Part shown: positions 10,111-21,167 of the stretch, one piece after another
How positions within the stretch are numbered: position 1 is the first letter of the stretch
Layout of the letters: each line of letters begins with the position of its first letter
Source: Adineta ricciae
Taxonomy: Eukaryota > Rotifera > Eurotatoria > Adinetida > Adinetidae
DNA: 64,000 nt
Assembly: GCA_905250025.1 (NCBI GenBank)
Contig: CAJNOJ010000360.1
Location: forward strand, 29,664 to 93,663
Direction: 5' to 3'
The notes under the pieces: generated by a model
Database searches by the model: none
Told to the model about the DNA's origin: nothing
What the model saw: the letters and a program-made list of their open reading frames with translations, nothing else
Made by a program: the position numbers and the translations under genes

Positions 10111-10374
10111 ATTGAGACTACTGAATTACTTAGAAGAAAACTTCCTTTCAAAGTCATTAACGTATTAGAGATCTACTTGGTAATCCATTGTTCATGAAAA
10201 GAAAAACAATACTTAGAATATCGAAACGATTGATTATGATCATAGTGAGAACTCTTTTGAGAATATAGATTAAAATTTATGTCTAGCATGGAACGTGTTA
10301 TTTAATATTACTCTCTCTGTTCACACATTTATTTTCTGATATAAAAATATTTCCATCGAAGTAGATTTATATAG

Positions 10375-11176
10375 TTACCACCATAGATAACTATCACAAT
10401 AAGAAATCATGTTGATCGAAACTCACTCTTCTTGTCTNGTACTTGAGTTTGAGCGAAACATGAGTAAGATCGTGCAATGTTAAGCGCAATGTTTCGCGAT
10501 AGAAATTGAAGGTTGAAATGACGCATTTGATCGATAAACGACGAAGATGTGGCACATGGGATAAAAGAAGCGCAAGTTCTTGAAGATATATGCAAGAATC
10601 AATAACCAAGTGTTCAATAGGACTCAGTATATCACTTCCAGTTATGAGCAGACCGTGCGGTGTGTCGTCGGTATCATTAATTGAAATTTTACAGTATTTC
10701 AATGATGATAAACGAAATATGCTATTGTAGATTAGATTTTTATCATAACATTTGTTAATCGAAGAGATAATTAATGTGGAAAGTTGCGGTAAGAGGGATA
10801 AGTAATCGAAAAGTTCATGCGAATCTTTTATGTTCACATTGTTCAAATACAATGTTTCAAGTCGAGTGAATAATGATGGATTTGGTATGAATGAAATAAT
10901 TGAGTTGATGATTAATCGATTGAAGACATGAAGTGAACGAATTCGATCTGTATATAGTCCGAAAAATTCACGGTAACTCTCTTCAAATGATGCTCTCGAC
11001 ATTAGGCAGAAATTGACTTCGATTGGATGAGTCGATAACATAAAAAGATTTCGAAATCGTATGTTTAAGCTATGAAATAACTTGTAAGCTTGATATATAT
11101 CGATGTAGTCGAATATCTCATAGATGATTTCATTGGAAAGATGTTCAAAACAGGTTATCATTGGATTTTCACTCAT
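10375..11176 (-). CDS. F-box protein, haplotype B copy, broken by an assembly gap
   Basis: Start and end of the gene described at 2152-3941. Exon 1 runs from 11176 down to 10439, and the last codons of exon 2 occupy 10437-10375. The N at 10438 joins positions equivalent to 3204 and 2214 of the other copy, so about 989 bp are missing: the end of exon 1, the intron and most of exon 2. The F-box (FEHLSNEIIYEIFDYID) is intact. The gene is broken by the assembly, not shown to be broken biologically. Confidence 0.75.
10438..10438. other. Single-N contig join inside the F-box gene
   Basis: By comparison with 2214-3204, about 989 bp are missing here. Confidence 0.95.
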
Positions 11177-11472
11177 TGTGCTTGATGCTACAAAAAAAAA
11201 GAATTAATATTAAATTGATTAATGGAAGTTTTTCTTTTACACTACGAAATGAGTGTGGTTTATGTGTAATGATGTTATATTTTTGTTTTTATCCAATGAT
11301 GAAGAAATACGAAAGAATGCTTATTTAAATCATATATTTATTATTTCGTTCTTCGTACATGACTCACGGATTTGTATTTTTTTCTTCGTCGTGTTTCTCC
11401 TCGGAAGTTAGACTAAAATACTTTATTAAGAAAAAAGATTTCTATAAGAAAATGATTGTTATTGGCCTCTTT

Positions 11473-12328
11473 TTAGCTTTTCGAAAATAATAAGTCCACT
11501 TGATCGCCATTGCTTAACCGTCGTAAATCATTATCAGATATGTACACTGGTACTGATTGCCATACTTTTCGTTCAAACAAGATCGTTAATTGATCGTTAA
11601 CAATTCGAATTTTGTATCCACGAGAAACGAAGAACTTTAAATAATCATATGGATCACTTCTCTTCTCTCGCATCATTCGAGGACTGAATTCCGATACGAC
11701 GTGTCGAACTTCATACTTATCAAATAAACGAATGCCACTTTGTACTGCATATAATTCTGATCCTTCGACATCGATTTTCATCACATCAATATTCTGATTA
11801 ACTAGAGTATCAAGTCGTGTACTGTTAATAACTTGTCTGAGTGAATAACCTCCAGGTATACGGCCAATGGCCTCTTTCTCGGATGTGATGTCACATATCG
11901 TATGCCCATCACCGACATTACGATTATCACTGTAGAGTATACACACGCTTGGTTTGACACCAAGACCATTAGGATGTACAATAACGTTCTGTGATATTTT
12001 AGATGCTTGTAATGATGCTCTCAACAATTCTATATTACGACTCATTGGTTCTATGGCAATGACTTCATGACCAAGTGTTGCCATGACTAAAGTGAACCAT
12101 CCAATGTTAGCACCAATGTCTAAGAAAACAGCAGGCTTCGACGGAGCGCCAGCTAGAAGAGATGCCATTAGTCTAGTTTGATGTGGCATCCATGAATGAG
12201 AACTCGCAATAGAATTAGAAACGATATCGTTGGATAACAGATGGATACAGAAAGAACGAGAACCAAGAAAACTTGTCTGAATAGCGTTTTTACTTCTAAG
12301 ACACGGATAGACTCGTTTTGTATCCTGT

Positions 12329-12360
<32 letters not shown>

Positions 12361-12504
12361 TGTTGTTGTTGTTGTTGTTGACGGTATGATCCGGAATAAT
12401 AGTCCTTGTTCTTGAGTGAATAGAAATTTCGTAGCCAATATCGTAAATAATAAAACTAGAAAGAATATTCTTTGCCGAACGGAACAAGTAAAAAATTGCT
12501 TCAT
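11473..12504 (-). CDS. FkbM-family methyltransferase, membrane-anchored
   Basis: Intronless, 343 residues. Residues 12-30 form a signal anchor (IFFLVLLFTILATKF), giving a type II topology with the enzyme in the Golgi/ER lumen. A run of 17 Thr (residues 43-59), a likely O-glycosylated stem, follows. The SAM-binding motif FLDIGANIGWFTL is at about 127-139 and is followed by the acidic IAIEP strand end. KIDVEGSE is the family's second signature. FkbM-type enzymes O-methylate sugars or related hydroxyls; the substrate here is unknown, though the stem-and-anchor plan suggests a glycan. The family is common in bacteria and is a frequent transfer candidate in bdelloids. Other alleles are at 4241-4827 and 27082-27619. 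Confidence 0.8.
12329..12381. repeat. Trinucleotide microsatellite coding poly-Thr
   Basis: AGT and TGT triplets on the plus strand are read as ACT/ACA threonine codons in the methyltransferase stem: 17 uninterrupted Thr codons. The other haplotype (27434-27496) has an interrupted version with Ser, Pro, Ile and Val codons and a different length. Confidence 0.85.
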
Positions 12505-14013
12505 TCCATCGATTGAGAGTATTCTAAATATAACAAAAATTCAAGATTAATGCAAAAGACAAATTGTTTATCCATTTAGTTGTAAATAGACTTATCGAAA
12601 TCATGCAACCTGACATATTTCGCATTACCTCTGTAACTCAGATGAGAAAAATACTATAGGAAAATAAGTTTTCACAATTTTTCTACAATGTAGAAAGGTG
12701 AGAAACAGCACGTAAATAATTGACTCTGTTATCGTCAAGAAAGAGCACTATCCTGCGTAAAGAAAATACTTCAACGAGTTTTTCTTCCTATTCCTAAAAG
12801 CTAGAGTAAGTTCTCTTTCCATAACAGCGTGTTGTGCTATGGCATTTTTTTTGTTTTCACTCATCATGATTTCTAAGCGTTCCTGACTTGTTTATATCCT
12901 GAAAAGCTACTGATAAAAGCGGACATATGGTTTTAATTACTTGAGATCGTTATCCGCCACTTGTACGTTTTGTTCCTCCATCATTGTTTACTAAAATAAC
13001 GAGAAAATTGGTAAATTGCACTCGCTTTCAATTCAGTTAGTCGACTTGTTTCTTTGCTTGAGCCGATGACAATATTTTGGTTATAGTGACTAGTCTTTTT
13101 TTCATTTGTTCGTTTCTTTTCGAACAGCGATAAAAACAAAATAGTCGTTATGCTTCGTATTTTAATACGCACACCGGCATGTACTTCTTTTCACATATGA
13201 TTCAGTAGGCTTTTGCTTTCCTTCGTCGCATTTTTTGTTTTATTATTCGATTAGAATACATTATAATGTATGTATAATATAGACATATGCTCTAAAAAGG
13301 TGTTAGTGAGAGCGAATTGACGAGTCGATAATATTGTGACGATGCTTTTGAATACCTTGAACATTACCGGAAGCAGAGAAGAGAATGTGACATTTGTTCG
13401 CAGATAAGCATTACTGTGTGCTTCGTTCTTTCAAGAAAAAAAGAATAAGAAATATGTCAGTTCAAACTGTAAAAACGTGCTTTAAAGAAGGCATGACAAA
13501 ATCATCGTATTTTAGAGCATTACTGTTCAGACGTTATTCCATCAACGAGAGAAACATTTGATAATTGTTTGCAATTCTATTCTATCTGTTGTATAGACCA
13601 TTAGCTTACAGACTGCATATGAAAAATGTTTGATTAGAGCATGTATTATTATTGCACTCGATTGTACAGTCACTGTTGAATGGAATATGAAAATGTTTAC
13701 ACGCATGTTGTCTATGAAGATGCAGACCAAGTCTAAAAAGATTTTCGAATAATTGAATTCGATAAATTTTGATTCGTATGTATACAACTTAACTGAGAAA
13801 TTCCACTGATCAATTTCGATATTACCGGAAGAAATGAACGCGTATGACATTTTTTACTACCACGCTTGTTGTCTCTGTACAAAAAAACAACAACAAATAA
13901 AACGTTATCAAACACAGATAATGATAATAGCACACCAAAAAAAATCTATATATAAATGCAGCTAAAGACGAGTTCTACTTTCTTTTATCACATATCTCAT
14001 TGCTTCTTGCAGA
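12505..14013. other. Intergenic between methyltransferase and hydrolase genes
   Basis: These two genes are divergent, so this 1.5 kb probably holds both promoters. It contains only short frames that are broken in the sister copy (27620-29174), including an indel of about 80 bp near 13750/28833. TATATATAAATGCAG at 13947 may be a TATA element for the hydrolase gene. Confidence 0.4.
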
Positions 14014-16251
14014 ATGTATCATCGCGAGTTTGTAACTATCTGTTTGGTGGTGTTTCTTGGTGGACTTTTGCTTTTTCAAACATGTCAGTCGAGTCCGCTG
14101 GATGATTATGTACACGCACCTGATCCATACATGAATTGGACGGTACTTAAAATATACGACATGCCTGATTATGTTTTGTATATTTTGAATTTTACCTCGC
14201 AAAAGTGGCTCGATGGTCAGTACATTTGACTTTTACAGTTGCTACTCATTATCCTATTTCCAGAAACATTCTCAAATCGACCTATGTGGTCACATTACTT
14301 GTGTATCAGTGTTCCAAATAAACTCACTCGACCAAAAAGCGCGTTTATGTTCATCGATGGTGGTCATTTCTACGATGGGTAAATAGTCGCTATTCGAAAG
14401 AAAAAAAGACATCCTTTTTAATATACTTTCGACGTTGAATAGACTTCCAAAGCCAGAGGACAATTTTGTCGCACTGACATCTATGTTTGCTGTAAGTAGT
14501 GGTAGTATCGGTGTCGATCTACAAGATATCGCCAATCAACCCATTCGGTTCAATGCAAGTATCTTCGACCTAATCGACAGTGATGTCATCTGTCGAATTG
14601 ATTATAGGCTGACTTAAGTAACAAAAGCCGTAGCGAAGATTCGCTTCTCGGGTGGACATGGAAGGCCTATTTGGAGAATCAAAGTAATCCCAATGTGCTT
14701 CTACATATGCCCGTGACAAAGGTAGACAAGAATGGCGTTTTATTAAAGAGATATTTCACTGATTGTTTGTTCTACAGGCTTGTGTTCGTGCTATGGATGC
14801 TGTTCAACAATTTCTAGGCCAACTAAAAGTTATTGTACCTGAAAGCTTCATTATTGGAGGTGCATCAAAGGTAAGTCTAATCCGTCTGATACGAGAAGGA
14901 AGAACTATTTTTCTATTTCTCTCGTTGTAGCATGGTTGGGCAAGTGAGTCATAGATGAGTGTTTGCATGTATAACATAGTTTGAACCATTTCATGACGAA
15001 TTTAGCTTGGACAACTGCCGCCGTCGATCATCAACGTGTCATTGCAGCTATTCCCATCGTGATGAACACAATCAATTTTCAAATGGTAAGTATCATCACA
15101 CGGTTACATCTTCGAAAAAGTACACTTTCTATATTTTAGAGTTTACACCATCACTATCGAGTAAACAAATTTGAATAGATGAGAAAATCTATCGTCAGTG
15201 TGCTTGTCTTCCATAGTCACTCGTTGGTTGGACATTCGCATTTCAAGATTACTACGATTTGGGTATTACTCGTTACGTAGACAGCACTAATTTGGCGAAG
15301 ATGTCACAAATTATTGATCCTTATAGTAAAAGAAATGTGTTGTACTGTAAATTTACATTTTTCTCGTTTGTAACGCATTTAGATTACTTTGATCGATTTG
15401 CAAATAAGAAATTGCTTTTGTTACAAACAGCAGGCGATGAATTTTTTCTACTCGATGGTGAATATACTTTCTGGGGCGCTCTTCAGGATGCCACAAATCA
15501 TTCTTCGTTCCTTAGGTAATTCGCTTTATTGATACCTCTCGTTGAAAGTGATCTTGATTTTGACAGACGATTACCAAATGCAGAGCATTCATGTGCTGGC
15601 CATGAGATTAGTCTCTTTTTGACTATGCGAAGTTTCTACCTGAGTGTGTATGATGTGAGTTTTATACATACATTCCTCTACAGATGTGTTTATACTTTCA
15701 TTCAAAGGATAAACCACTACCATCGTTCAAATGGACGAAGAATATGAACAATACACATGGCTACATTCGTGCTACAGCGGATTTTGGTGTTGGCCCGAAG
15801 CCGATGAGTGCCATCGGTTATCGAGCACGTACGCTCAATGCTGACCGGTTTGTATATGGATATTTAATCTCGTTTGCATATAAAGTTTAGTCCATTGTAA
15901 TAGACGCGACTTTCGACTTCTCATTGCTAATCCTAATGACACAAGAAAACCGATTGTTAATCCGGTACTTTGGTTGACTACATCACTTGTGACAGAAGTC
16001 AGATATAAGAAAATCAAATTACATCAATGTTTTTGATTTGCACTATTGACTAGGAAACTACACCAACAAGTATCACGTATTCACTGACTATTGAAAATCC
16101 AATGAGTGGTTGGGAAGGTTTCTACATTCAAGTAAGTTTTCCTGGTCCTGATGGTTCGATGTTGGAACTTACCACGGAAACACAAATTATTCCTGACACT
16201 TACCCAACTGGTGACTGTCATGGAGATCAATGTTACGGGACAATCGTCTAA
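14014..16251 (+). CDS. Secreted PhoPQ-activated/AprA-like alpha/beta hydrolase
   Basis: Fourteen exons in matching phase: 14014-14215, 14264-14378, 14443-14554, 14608-14721, 14778-14870, 14931-14943, 15006-15085, 15140-15160, 15217-15325, 15383-15515, 15567-15654, 15684-15847, 15904-15997 and 16054-16251. The product is about 511 residues. A signal peptide (LVVFLGGLLLFQTCQS) is followed by the PhoPQ_related family core: the nucleophile motif GGASKHGWATW, the block TFAFQDYYDLGIT, Asp in QTAGDEFFL and His in NAEHSCAGHE. The family includes bacterial PqaA and Dictyostelium AprA; substrates are poorly known. Exon 6 has 13 nt. The intron after exon 3 has a GC donor where the sister allele has GT. 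A CTTCTTGCAG acceptor lies 2 nt before the ATG, which may mark spliced-leader addition. Confidence 0.8.
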
Positions 16252-16590
16252 ATCGGATAAGTTCTTTAGATTCTGTTTTAATCGTAAATTTTATGAAATA
16301 TTGTTTGCTAATGATTTTGAAATGAATATACATTCGATTTTGACGTCCTAAATGGGATGCATACTTTCATGTCCTATCATGTATGTTCGTTGTTACTATC
16401 GTTTGTTTCGATGGGCTTATACTTCTGCAATTATTACTAATGGTTTTAATGACAATGAATACGCAAAAAACCTGGTCCACGAAATCCATTCTAAGAAAAT
16501 TGAAAAGTACGAAGTGTGCTCGAAGAAATTATACTCTTCTACGAACGTCATATTTTTATTATAAAAGTTTTCAATTTTCGAGAAAATCTG
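16252..16590. other. Spacer between convergent genes
   Basis: 3' flanks of the hydrolase (plus) and the aldo-keto reductase (minus). The sister haplotype loses the first part of this spacer in the join at 31145. No feature recognised. Confidence 0.5.
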
Positions 16591-17847
16591 TTATGGAAGG
16601 CTACCATTTCCGACACACTCGTACCAATCCGGATCAACTTCACATGTATCTTGAGCTAGATTAGTTATACGCATCATATCATCATTGTTGATAGTAAATG
16701 GATTCGAGAGAATATCGAGATTTTCTCGCATATGAATTTCATTCATTGACCGCGGGTTTGAAGCAACACCGAGTTGATGAATCCATCGTAATAAGATTTG
16801 TGCTTCAGTACGTTCATACGTTCTTGCCAACGAAATAATCACCGGATCTTGAAGTAACGTTGCATGCATACCTGTTGGTTTACCTTCGTGCACGACTGGA
16901 AACTGACGTGCATCAGGTACTCCCAACGGTGAATAAGCGACTAGTTGAATGTTATTCTTCTGACAAAATTCAAGTAGATCAGCTCGTCCAGTTCGATAGT
17001 TGTATGGATTGAATGAAACTTGATTAACACTCGGCAAAAGCATACCAGCGTCGATGATTTCTTGTAAATGTGTTACATTGTAATTGGAGACACCGATGGA
17101 ACGGACTAATCCACGATTAAATAATGTGATCATAGCAGACCAAGTTGAAAGACGACAATTTTTCTCACTGTACGTCGATGGATTACTCACATTACATAAT
17201 GGATCGGATGTTGGTGGTATGTACGTTTCATGAGGATGGATCATGATGGGCCAATGTACAAGGAGTAGATCAATCCAACTTGTCTGCAGTTCTTGCAAGA
17301 TGATCATAGTTTGATTAATTGTGTCATTAAAGCCTAAACCAAATGTTGGTCCAACTTTGCTTAAAATGAAAATATCCGATCGGTTCACACCACTCTGTTG
17401 GATACCTAGTGCAACGGACTTGTGATTATAGTACGAATTAGCACAATCAAGTCGACGTCCACCTGCGTTATGCAACCATGTGTACACCGCCTTTTGAGTA
17501 TTAGATCCACAGCCAGGTGGCGGTGGATTGATGTGACCAGATGAATCAATGTGTGGTTCAGCACCACACTCAGGATACGTACCATAAGGTTCATTATTTC
17601 CACCATAAAATCCAAGTCCAAGGCCAACAGCTGGCATTTTAAGGTTATTCTCAGCAGCATTAAATAGAGGAAACGAAGAGTCGGGTGTTGCTACAGAAGG
17701 TTTCGAACGAGAGTGATGAATATGAGTATTCACCATCGAAACCGTTGAAATAAACACGAAAGAAAAACAGAGAAGGAACAATTGCATGATAGTGATATCA
17801 CATAGATAGTCTAACTCAACACTGATGAAGAAAAGAACACGTTTCAT
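16591..17847 (-). CDS. Aldo-keto reductase with signal peptide
   Basis: Intronless, 418 residues. A hydrophobic N-terminal stretch (MQLFLLCFSFVFIS, residues 21-34) indicates entry into the secretory pathway, which is unusual for this normally cytosolic family. Residue 1 or the Met at 21 could be the start. The TIM-barrel catalytic tetrad is complete: Asp134 and Tyr139 in LDCANSYYNHK, Lys164 in ILSKV and His198 in LLLVHWP. The GLVRSIGVSN and VAYSPLG blocks are typical. The usual IPKS of the NADPH site reads NPRS. Several N-x-S/T sites fit a luminal location. An insert of about 35 residues (GTYPECGAEPHIDSSGH) precedes the tetrad and contains a paired Cys pattern. Substrate unknown. It converges on the hydrolase gene. 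Confidence 0.8.
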   Translation of the reverse strand: MKRVLFFISVELDYLCDITIMQLFLLCFSFVFISTVSMVNTHIHHSRSKPSVATPDSSFPLFNAAENNLKMPAVGLGLGFYGGNNEPYGTYPECGAEPHIDSSGHINPPPPGCGSNTQKAVYTWLHNAGGRRLDCANSYYNHKSVALGIQQSGVNRSDIFILSKVGPTFGLGFNDTINQTMIILQELQTSWIDLLLVHWPIMIHPHETYIPPTSDPLCNVSNPSTYSEKNCRLSTWSAMITLFNRGLVRSIGVSNYNVTHLQEIIDAGMLLPSVNQVSFNPYNYRTGRADLLEFCQKNNIQLVAYSPLGVPDARQFPVVHEGKPTGMHATLLQDPVIISLARTYERTEAQILLRWIHQLGVASNPRSMNEIHMRENLDILSNPFTINNDDMMRITNLAQDTCEVDPDWYECVGNGSLP

Positions 17848-18015
17848 GTCTATATATCAAGATGCTTTATCTCCTACTGCGCTTCATAACTATTATATGA
17901 TCTATTTATTTTAGAGAAAAACTATGTAATAATAAGTACTCGATGACATGCGCACGTTTGTCGGATAACTTTGCAACACATCTTAACTTTCATTATTAAT
18001 TGAAATCTTCTTTTA

Positions 18016-20274
18016 TTATAGTTTGTTTTTCACACGTTCTAGATTGTATCTATATAATTGAATAGTCATTTCGTTCGACAGTGAAGAAGATTGAACGATC
18101 GATAGAGCTCGTTCATAGAATACAACAGCTTTGGTATAATTACCCATTTTATCGTAAACATTACCAATTAGATAATTGGATGTAGCTACACCAGGCTGAT
18201 GGGTGGGACGTGCTTTTTGTTTGATTTCCAACGCTTTTTCATAAGATGAAAGACTTTTCAAACAGTCACCTAATTGAAAATATACAAGACCAATATTGTC
18301 GTATGAGATAGCTAAATTAGGATGATTTGACGAAAGTGACCGTCTGCTGATATCCAATGCACGTTCGTAGAATGCTCGTGCTTTGGCATATTCTTCGATT
18401 TGGTAATATACTGCGGCGATGTTATTATACGTCGAAGCTAAATCCGGATGATTGGGAGGAAGTGATTGTTGACTAATTTCTAGCGCTTTTTCATAGAAAG
18501 AAAGCGCTTTTGTGTGGTCACCCATTCTGTTGTGCACTAGAGCAACATTATTGTAGGAAGTGGCTAAATCCGGATGATTGGAAGGAAGTGATTGTTGACT
18601 GATATCTAAATCTTTTTCATAGAACGTCAGTGCTTTAGCATACTCACCCATTTTCGAATAAACTCGACCGATATTATCGAAGGAAGTGGCTAAATCCGGA
18701 TGATTTGCAGGTAAGAGTCGTTCTCGGATAGCTAATGCTTTTTCTTGAAATGCGAGTGCTTTGGGATATTCATGTAACTGATCATAAACAGAACCGATAT
18801 TGTTATATGTCGACGCTAAATTTAAATCATTTCTTGGATATATTCGTTCTTGAATTTGCAGTGATTTTTCGAAAAACGAAACTGCTTTCGCATAATCACC
18901 TTGATTATTTCTAATCATTCCAATCATGTGATAAATATGTCCGCGTTGATGATTATCAATTCCAGTTTGTTCGATTAATGTCTGATACAGATTTTCTGCT
19001 TTGTCAAGAGCATTGACTGCGAACAACAGCTGACCTAATCGATACCATCCAACCGCGCCACTCGTTGCATCGCGCATACTTTTTGTTAGTGCAAGCAGTT
19101 TCGGATCCTGATCATTCGTCAACGCAAGATTAACTTGCCAAAGACGTTGATTACCATTTTCAATTGGTTGAACATCACCAATACGAAAGACAGTGTGCAT
19201 TGAAAAGAGTATTTCTTGTTCGACGTCTTTGTAATAACTAACGTTATCCAAAAGTGCGAATGGTGTTGAAGAATTCGTTGGATCAATAGTCATGTGAAAG
19301 AGAAGACCGACAGAATTCACTTTTTGTAAAGCTTGACGAGCAAATTTCAATGACACCGAACGATCTTTACTTGTTGATAAGAAATTATTGAAAGAAAGAA
19401 ATCCGCCTTTGACTTGATTGAGTTTGTTGAATTCATCTTGTGACAAACCTTGACCACGATAAACAGTAAATACCGACGAATATCTTGACGATTGTTTCCG
19501 ATGCAATTGAAGAATTTGCCGATGAAGATCAGCAAGAAAGAAGCCCATCTTCAGAATAATATCCATGTCAAACACACGTAACGCATGATTTAGCATACGA
19601 TGAAGACAGAAGTCATACGTGTACCACCAGATGGATGTGTGTAAGTGATAATCTCGTTCAAATTCATTGATTCTCTTCAATTCTTTTGGATTTTCACGAA
19701 ACAGTTCACGACAAAATTCGGCTAAGTCTCGAGTTGATTGTTGATCGAAATCGATTTCGAGAAGAGCTTCTTTCAATAATTGACTGTACATGAACATTGG
19801 ATCAAGAACTCGATCTTGGCTGATCGAATTTGACGAGTGACTTGTTGGGACGAAACTCATCGCGATCACATCTTTATCGCACTGATGTACAGCCTGTTTC
19901 AATGCGTCACACAACGATGTTATTTCCGTAAATATACCCTTGATTTTCAGCCAATCCGCAATTCGTTGTTGATTTGACTGGAAAATATAAATGGAGTCAA
20001 GTTGGTTAATATTATGAACAAGAGACAAAATCTCATCGTCGATATCGCCGGAAATGATCAGAAAAATCTTTTCATCTTTGATAGTTTCGAGAAATTGGAT
20101 GCATTGATTCAAATCGGTAAAAGTGAAAACACTGTTGACGATCGATCGTAATTGGCCGAGTGAGTTTTGAACGTCACTCTCGAATTCATTCATGTGATTA
20201 TCAAGCCAAATGAGAAGAAAATCTTGAACGATTCGATGAGATCGAGTTTCCCTCGAGTCTATTACTCTCGCCAT
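18016..20274 (-). CDS. Arginine-type ADP-ribosyltransferase with TPR repeats, family 1
   Basis: Intronless, 752 residues in three parts. Residues ~15-140 form a conserved alpha/beta module of unknown function (FLIISGDIDDEI, LDSIYIFQS). Residues ~150-390 hold an R-S-E ADP-ribosyltransferase domain: Arg273 in VYRGQG, Ser300 in FNNFLSTS, and Glu352/Glu354 in VEQEILFS, the ExE arrangement of arginine-specific enzymes using NAD+. Residues ~425-740 hold about seven 42-residue TPRs of the kinesin-light-chain type (NNIGSVYDQLHEYPKAL), probably for target binding. No signal peptide is visible, so it is probably cytosolic. The sister allele is at 32729-34987 and a diverged paralogous family at 48866 and 62244. 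Targets are unknown. Confidence 0.85.
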   Translation of the reverse strand: MARVIDSRETRSHRIVQDFLLIWLDNHMNEFESDVQNSLGQLRSIVNSVFTFTDLNQCIQFLETIKDEKIFLIISGDIDDEILSLVHNINQLDSIYIFQSNQQRIADWLKIKGIFTEITSLCDALKQAVHQCDKDVIAMSFVPTSHSSNSISQDRVLDPMFMYSQLLKEALLEIDFDQQSTRDLAEFCRELFRENPKELKRINEFERDYHLHTSIWWYTYDFCLHRMLNHALRVFDMDIILKMGFFLADLHRQILQLHRKQSSRYSSVFTVYRGQGLSQDEFNKLNQVKGGFLSFNNFLSTSKDRSVSLKFARQALQKVNSVGLLFHMTIDPTNSSTPFALLDNVSYYKDVEQEILFSMHTVFRIGDVQPIENGNQRLWQVNLALTNDQDPKLLALTKSMRDATSGAVGWYRLGQLLFAVNALDKAENLYQTLIEQTGIDNHQRGHIYHMIGMIRNNQGDYAKAVSFFEKSLQIQERIYPRNDLNLASTYNNIGSVYDQLHEYPKALAFQEKALAIRERLLPANHPDLATSFDNIGRVYSKMGEYAKALTFYEKDLDISQQSLPSNHPDLATSYNNVALVHNRMGDHTKALSFYEKALEISQQSLPPNHPDLASTYNNIAAVYYQIEEYAKARAFYERALDISRRSLSSNHPNLAISYDNIGLVYFQLGDCLKSLSSYEKALEIKQKARPTHQPGVATSNYLIGNVYDKMGNYTKAVVFYERALSIVQSSSLSNEMTIQLYRYNLERVKNKL

Positions 20275-21167
20275 GTTGTGTTGAGTTGAAAGTGCAAATG
20301 ATTATTTACATCATCTGATTTGTTATTTTCTTTCTTTCTTTCTTTTTTTTGTCGTTCTTCACCAGGAGAATTGTTCCGATGTGTGTGTGACGTCGACACA
20401 TGGTGCGCTGTTCTTTGTTTTGCTGCACATTTTATTGTGTTTTTGTTAAATTATCAAAAAAGTGAAACAATGGAAATAATTCTACACGCCAATCATTCAT
20501 TGACAAGATAAACCAATTCTTTCTCCTTCATCGCATTTTGCAGTATGCTTTCAGAGAATAACTCGAAGATTGTCATCGTTTTTTTGGCGTTGAGAAATCC
20601 TCGAATGACTGAAAATGTCCCTTTTTCATCTTAACACTTTCGTTCAATCAAACAGCAAACTGGAATTCTGATGATATTGCCATTGTTGATTAAAAAAAGT
20701 CGGTAAAGTTTATGACCTAGTTTATCGATACACGATCGCTAGTTAGGAGTTTAGCAACATACGTACAACCTCAGTGCATCAAGCATTATTCTCCTTTTGT
20801 TCAATATTACAATACAGTTGTTCTATTTTTTCACTTTATTGAACCATTTGCTGCTAATCTTTTCTCCGCTTTATTCATTTTATTTTCATCCATCCGCTGA
20901 GGATCAGCAGCACGAATGAAGCAAACTTACGACGAGCATGTTTTACATCAAATAAACGAACATAAACACTTGATGATTAGTCCTACAATTCGATTAGTTC
21001 TTTTGTTACTTCGTCTAGCCATGGCTATGCTAAAGGAATGTATCAACGCTTATCTTTATTGTCATGTTCGACCTTTGAAGTTATACGAAAAATGTTTCCG
21101 AGAATCACTTCGACTTTGGTGTCGCAAATTCTATCGATGATACTGTAAACTTTGTTTTTCCGTTCCA
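20275..21167. other. Intergenic, upstream of ART-TPR and downstream of receptor
   Basis: Probable promoter of the ART gene near 20275-20400, with a TTTCTTTCTTTC run at 20330. A 74-codon plus-strand frame at 20916 is destroyed in the sister copy (deletion and loss of ATG near 35620). Nothing else recognised. Confidence 0.45.

Noticed and set aside
13542-13850. 102-codon minus-strand frame
   Set aside because: The sister haplotype has an insertion of about 80 bp and other indels breaking it.
20916-21140. 74-codon frame before the receptor gene
   Set aside because: The sister copy has lost the ATG and a large piece of the frame, and the frame overlaps the receptor's 3' flank.
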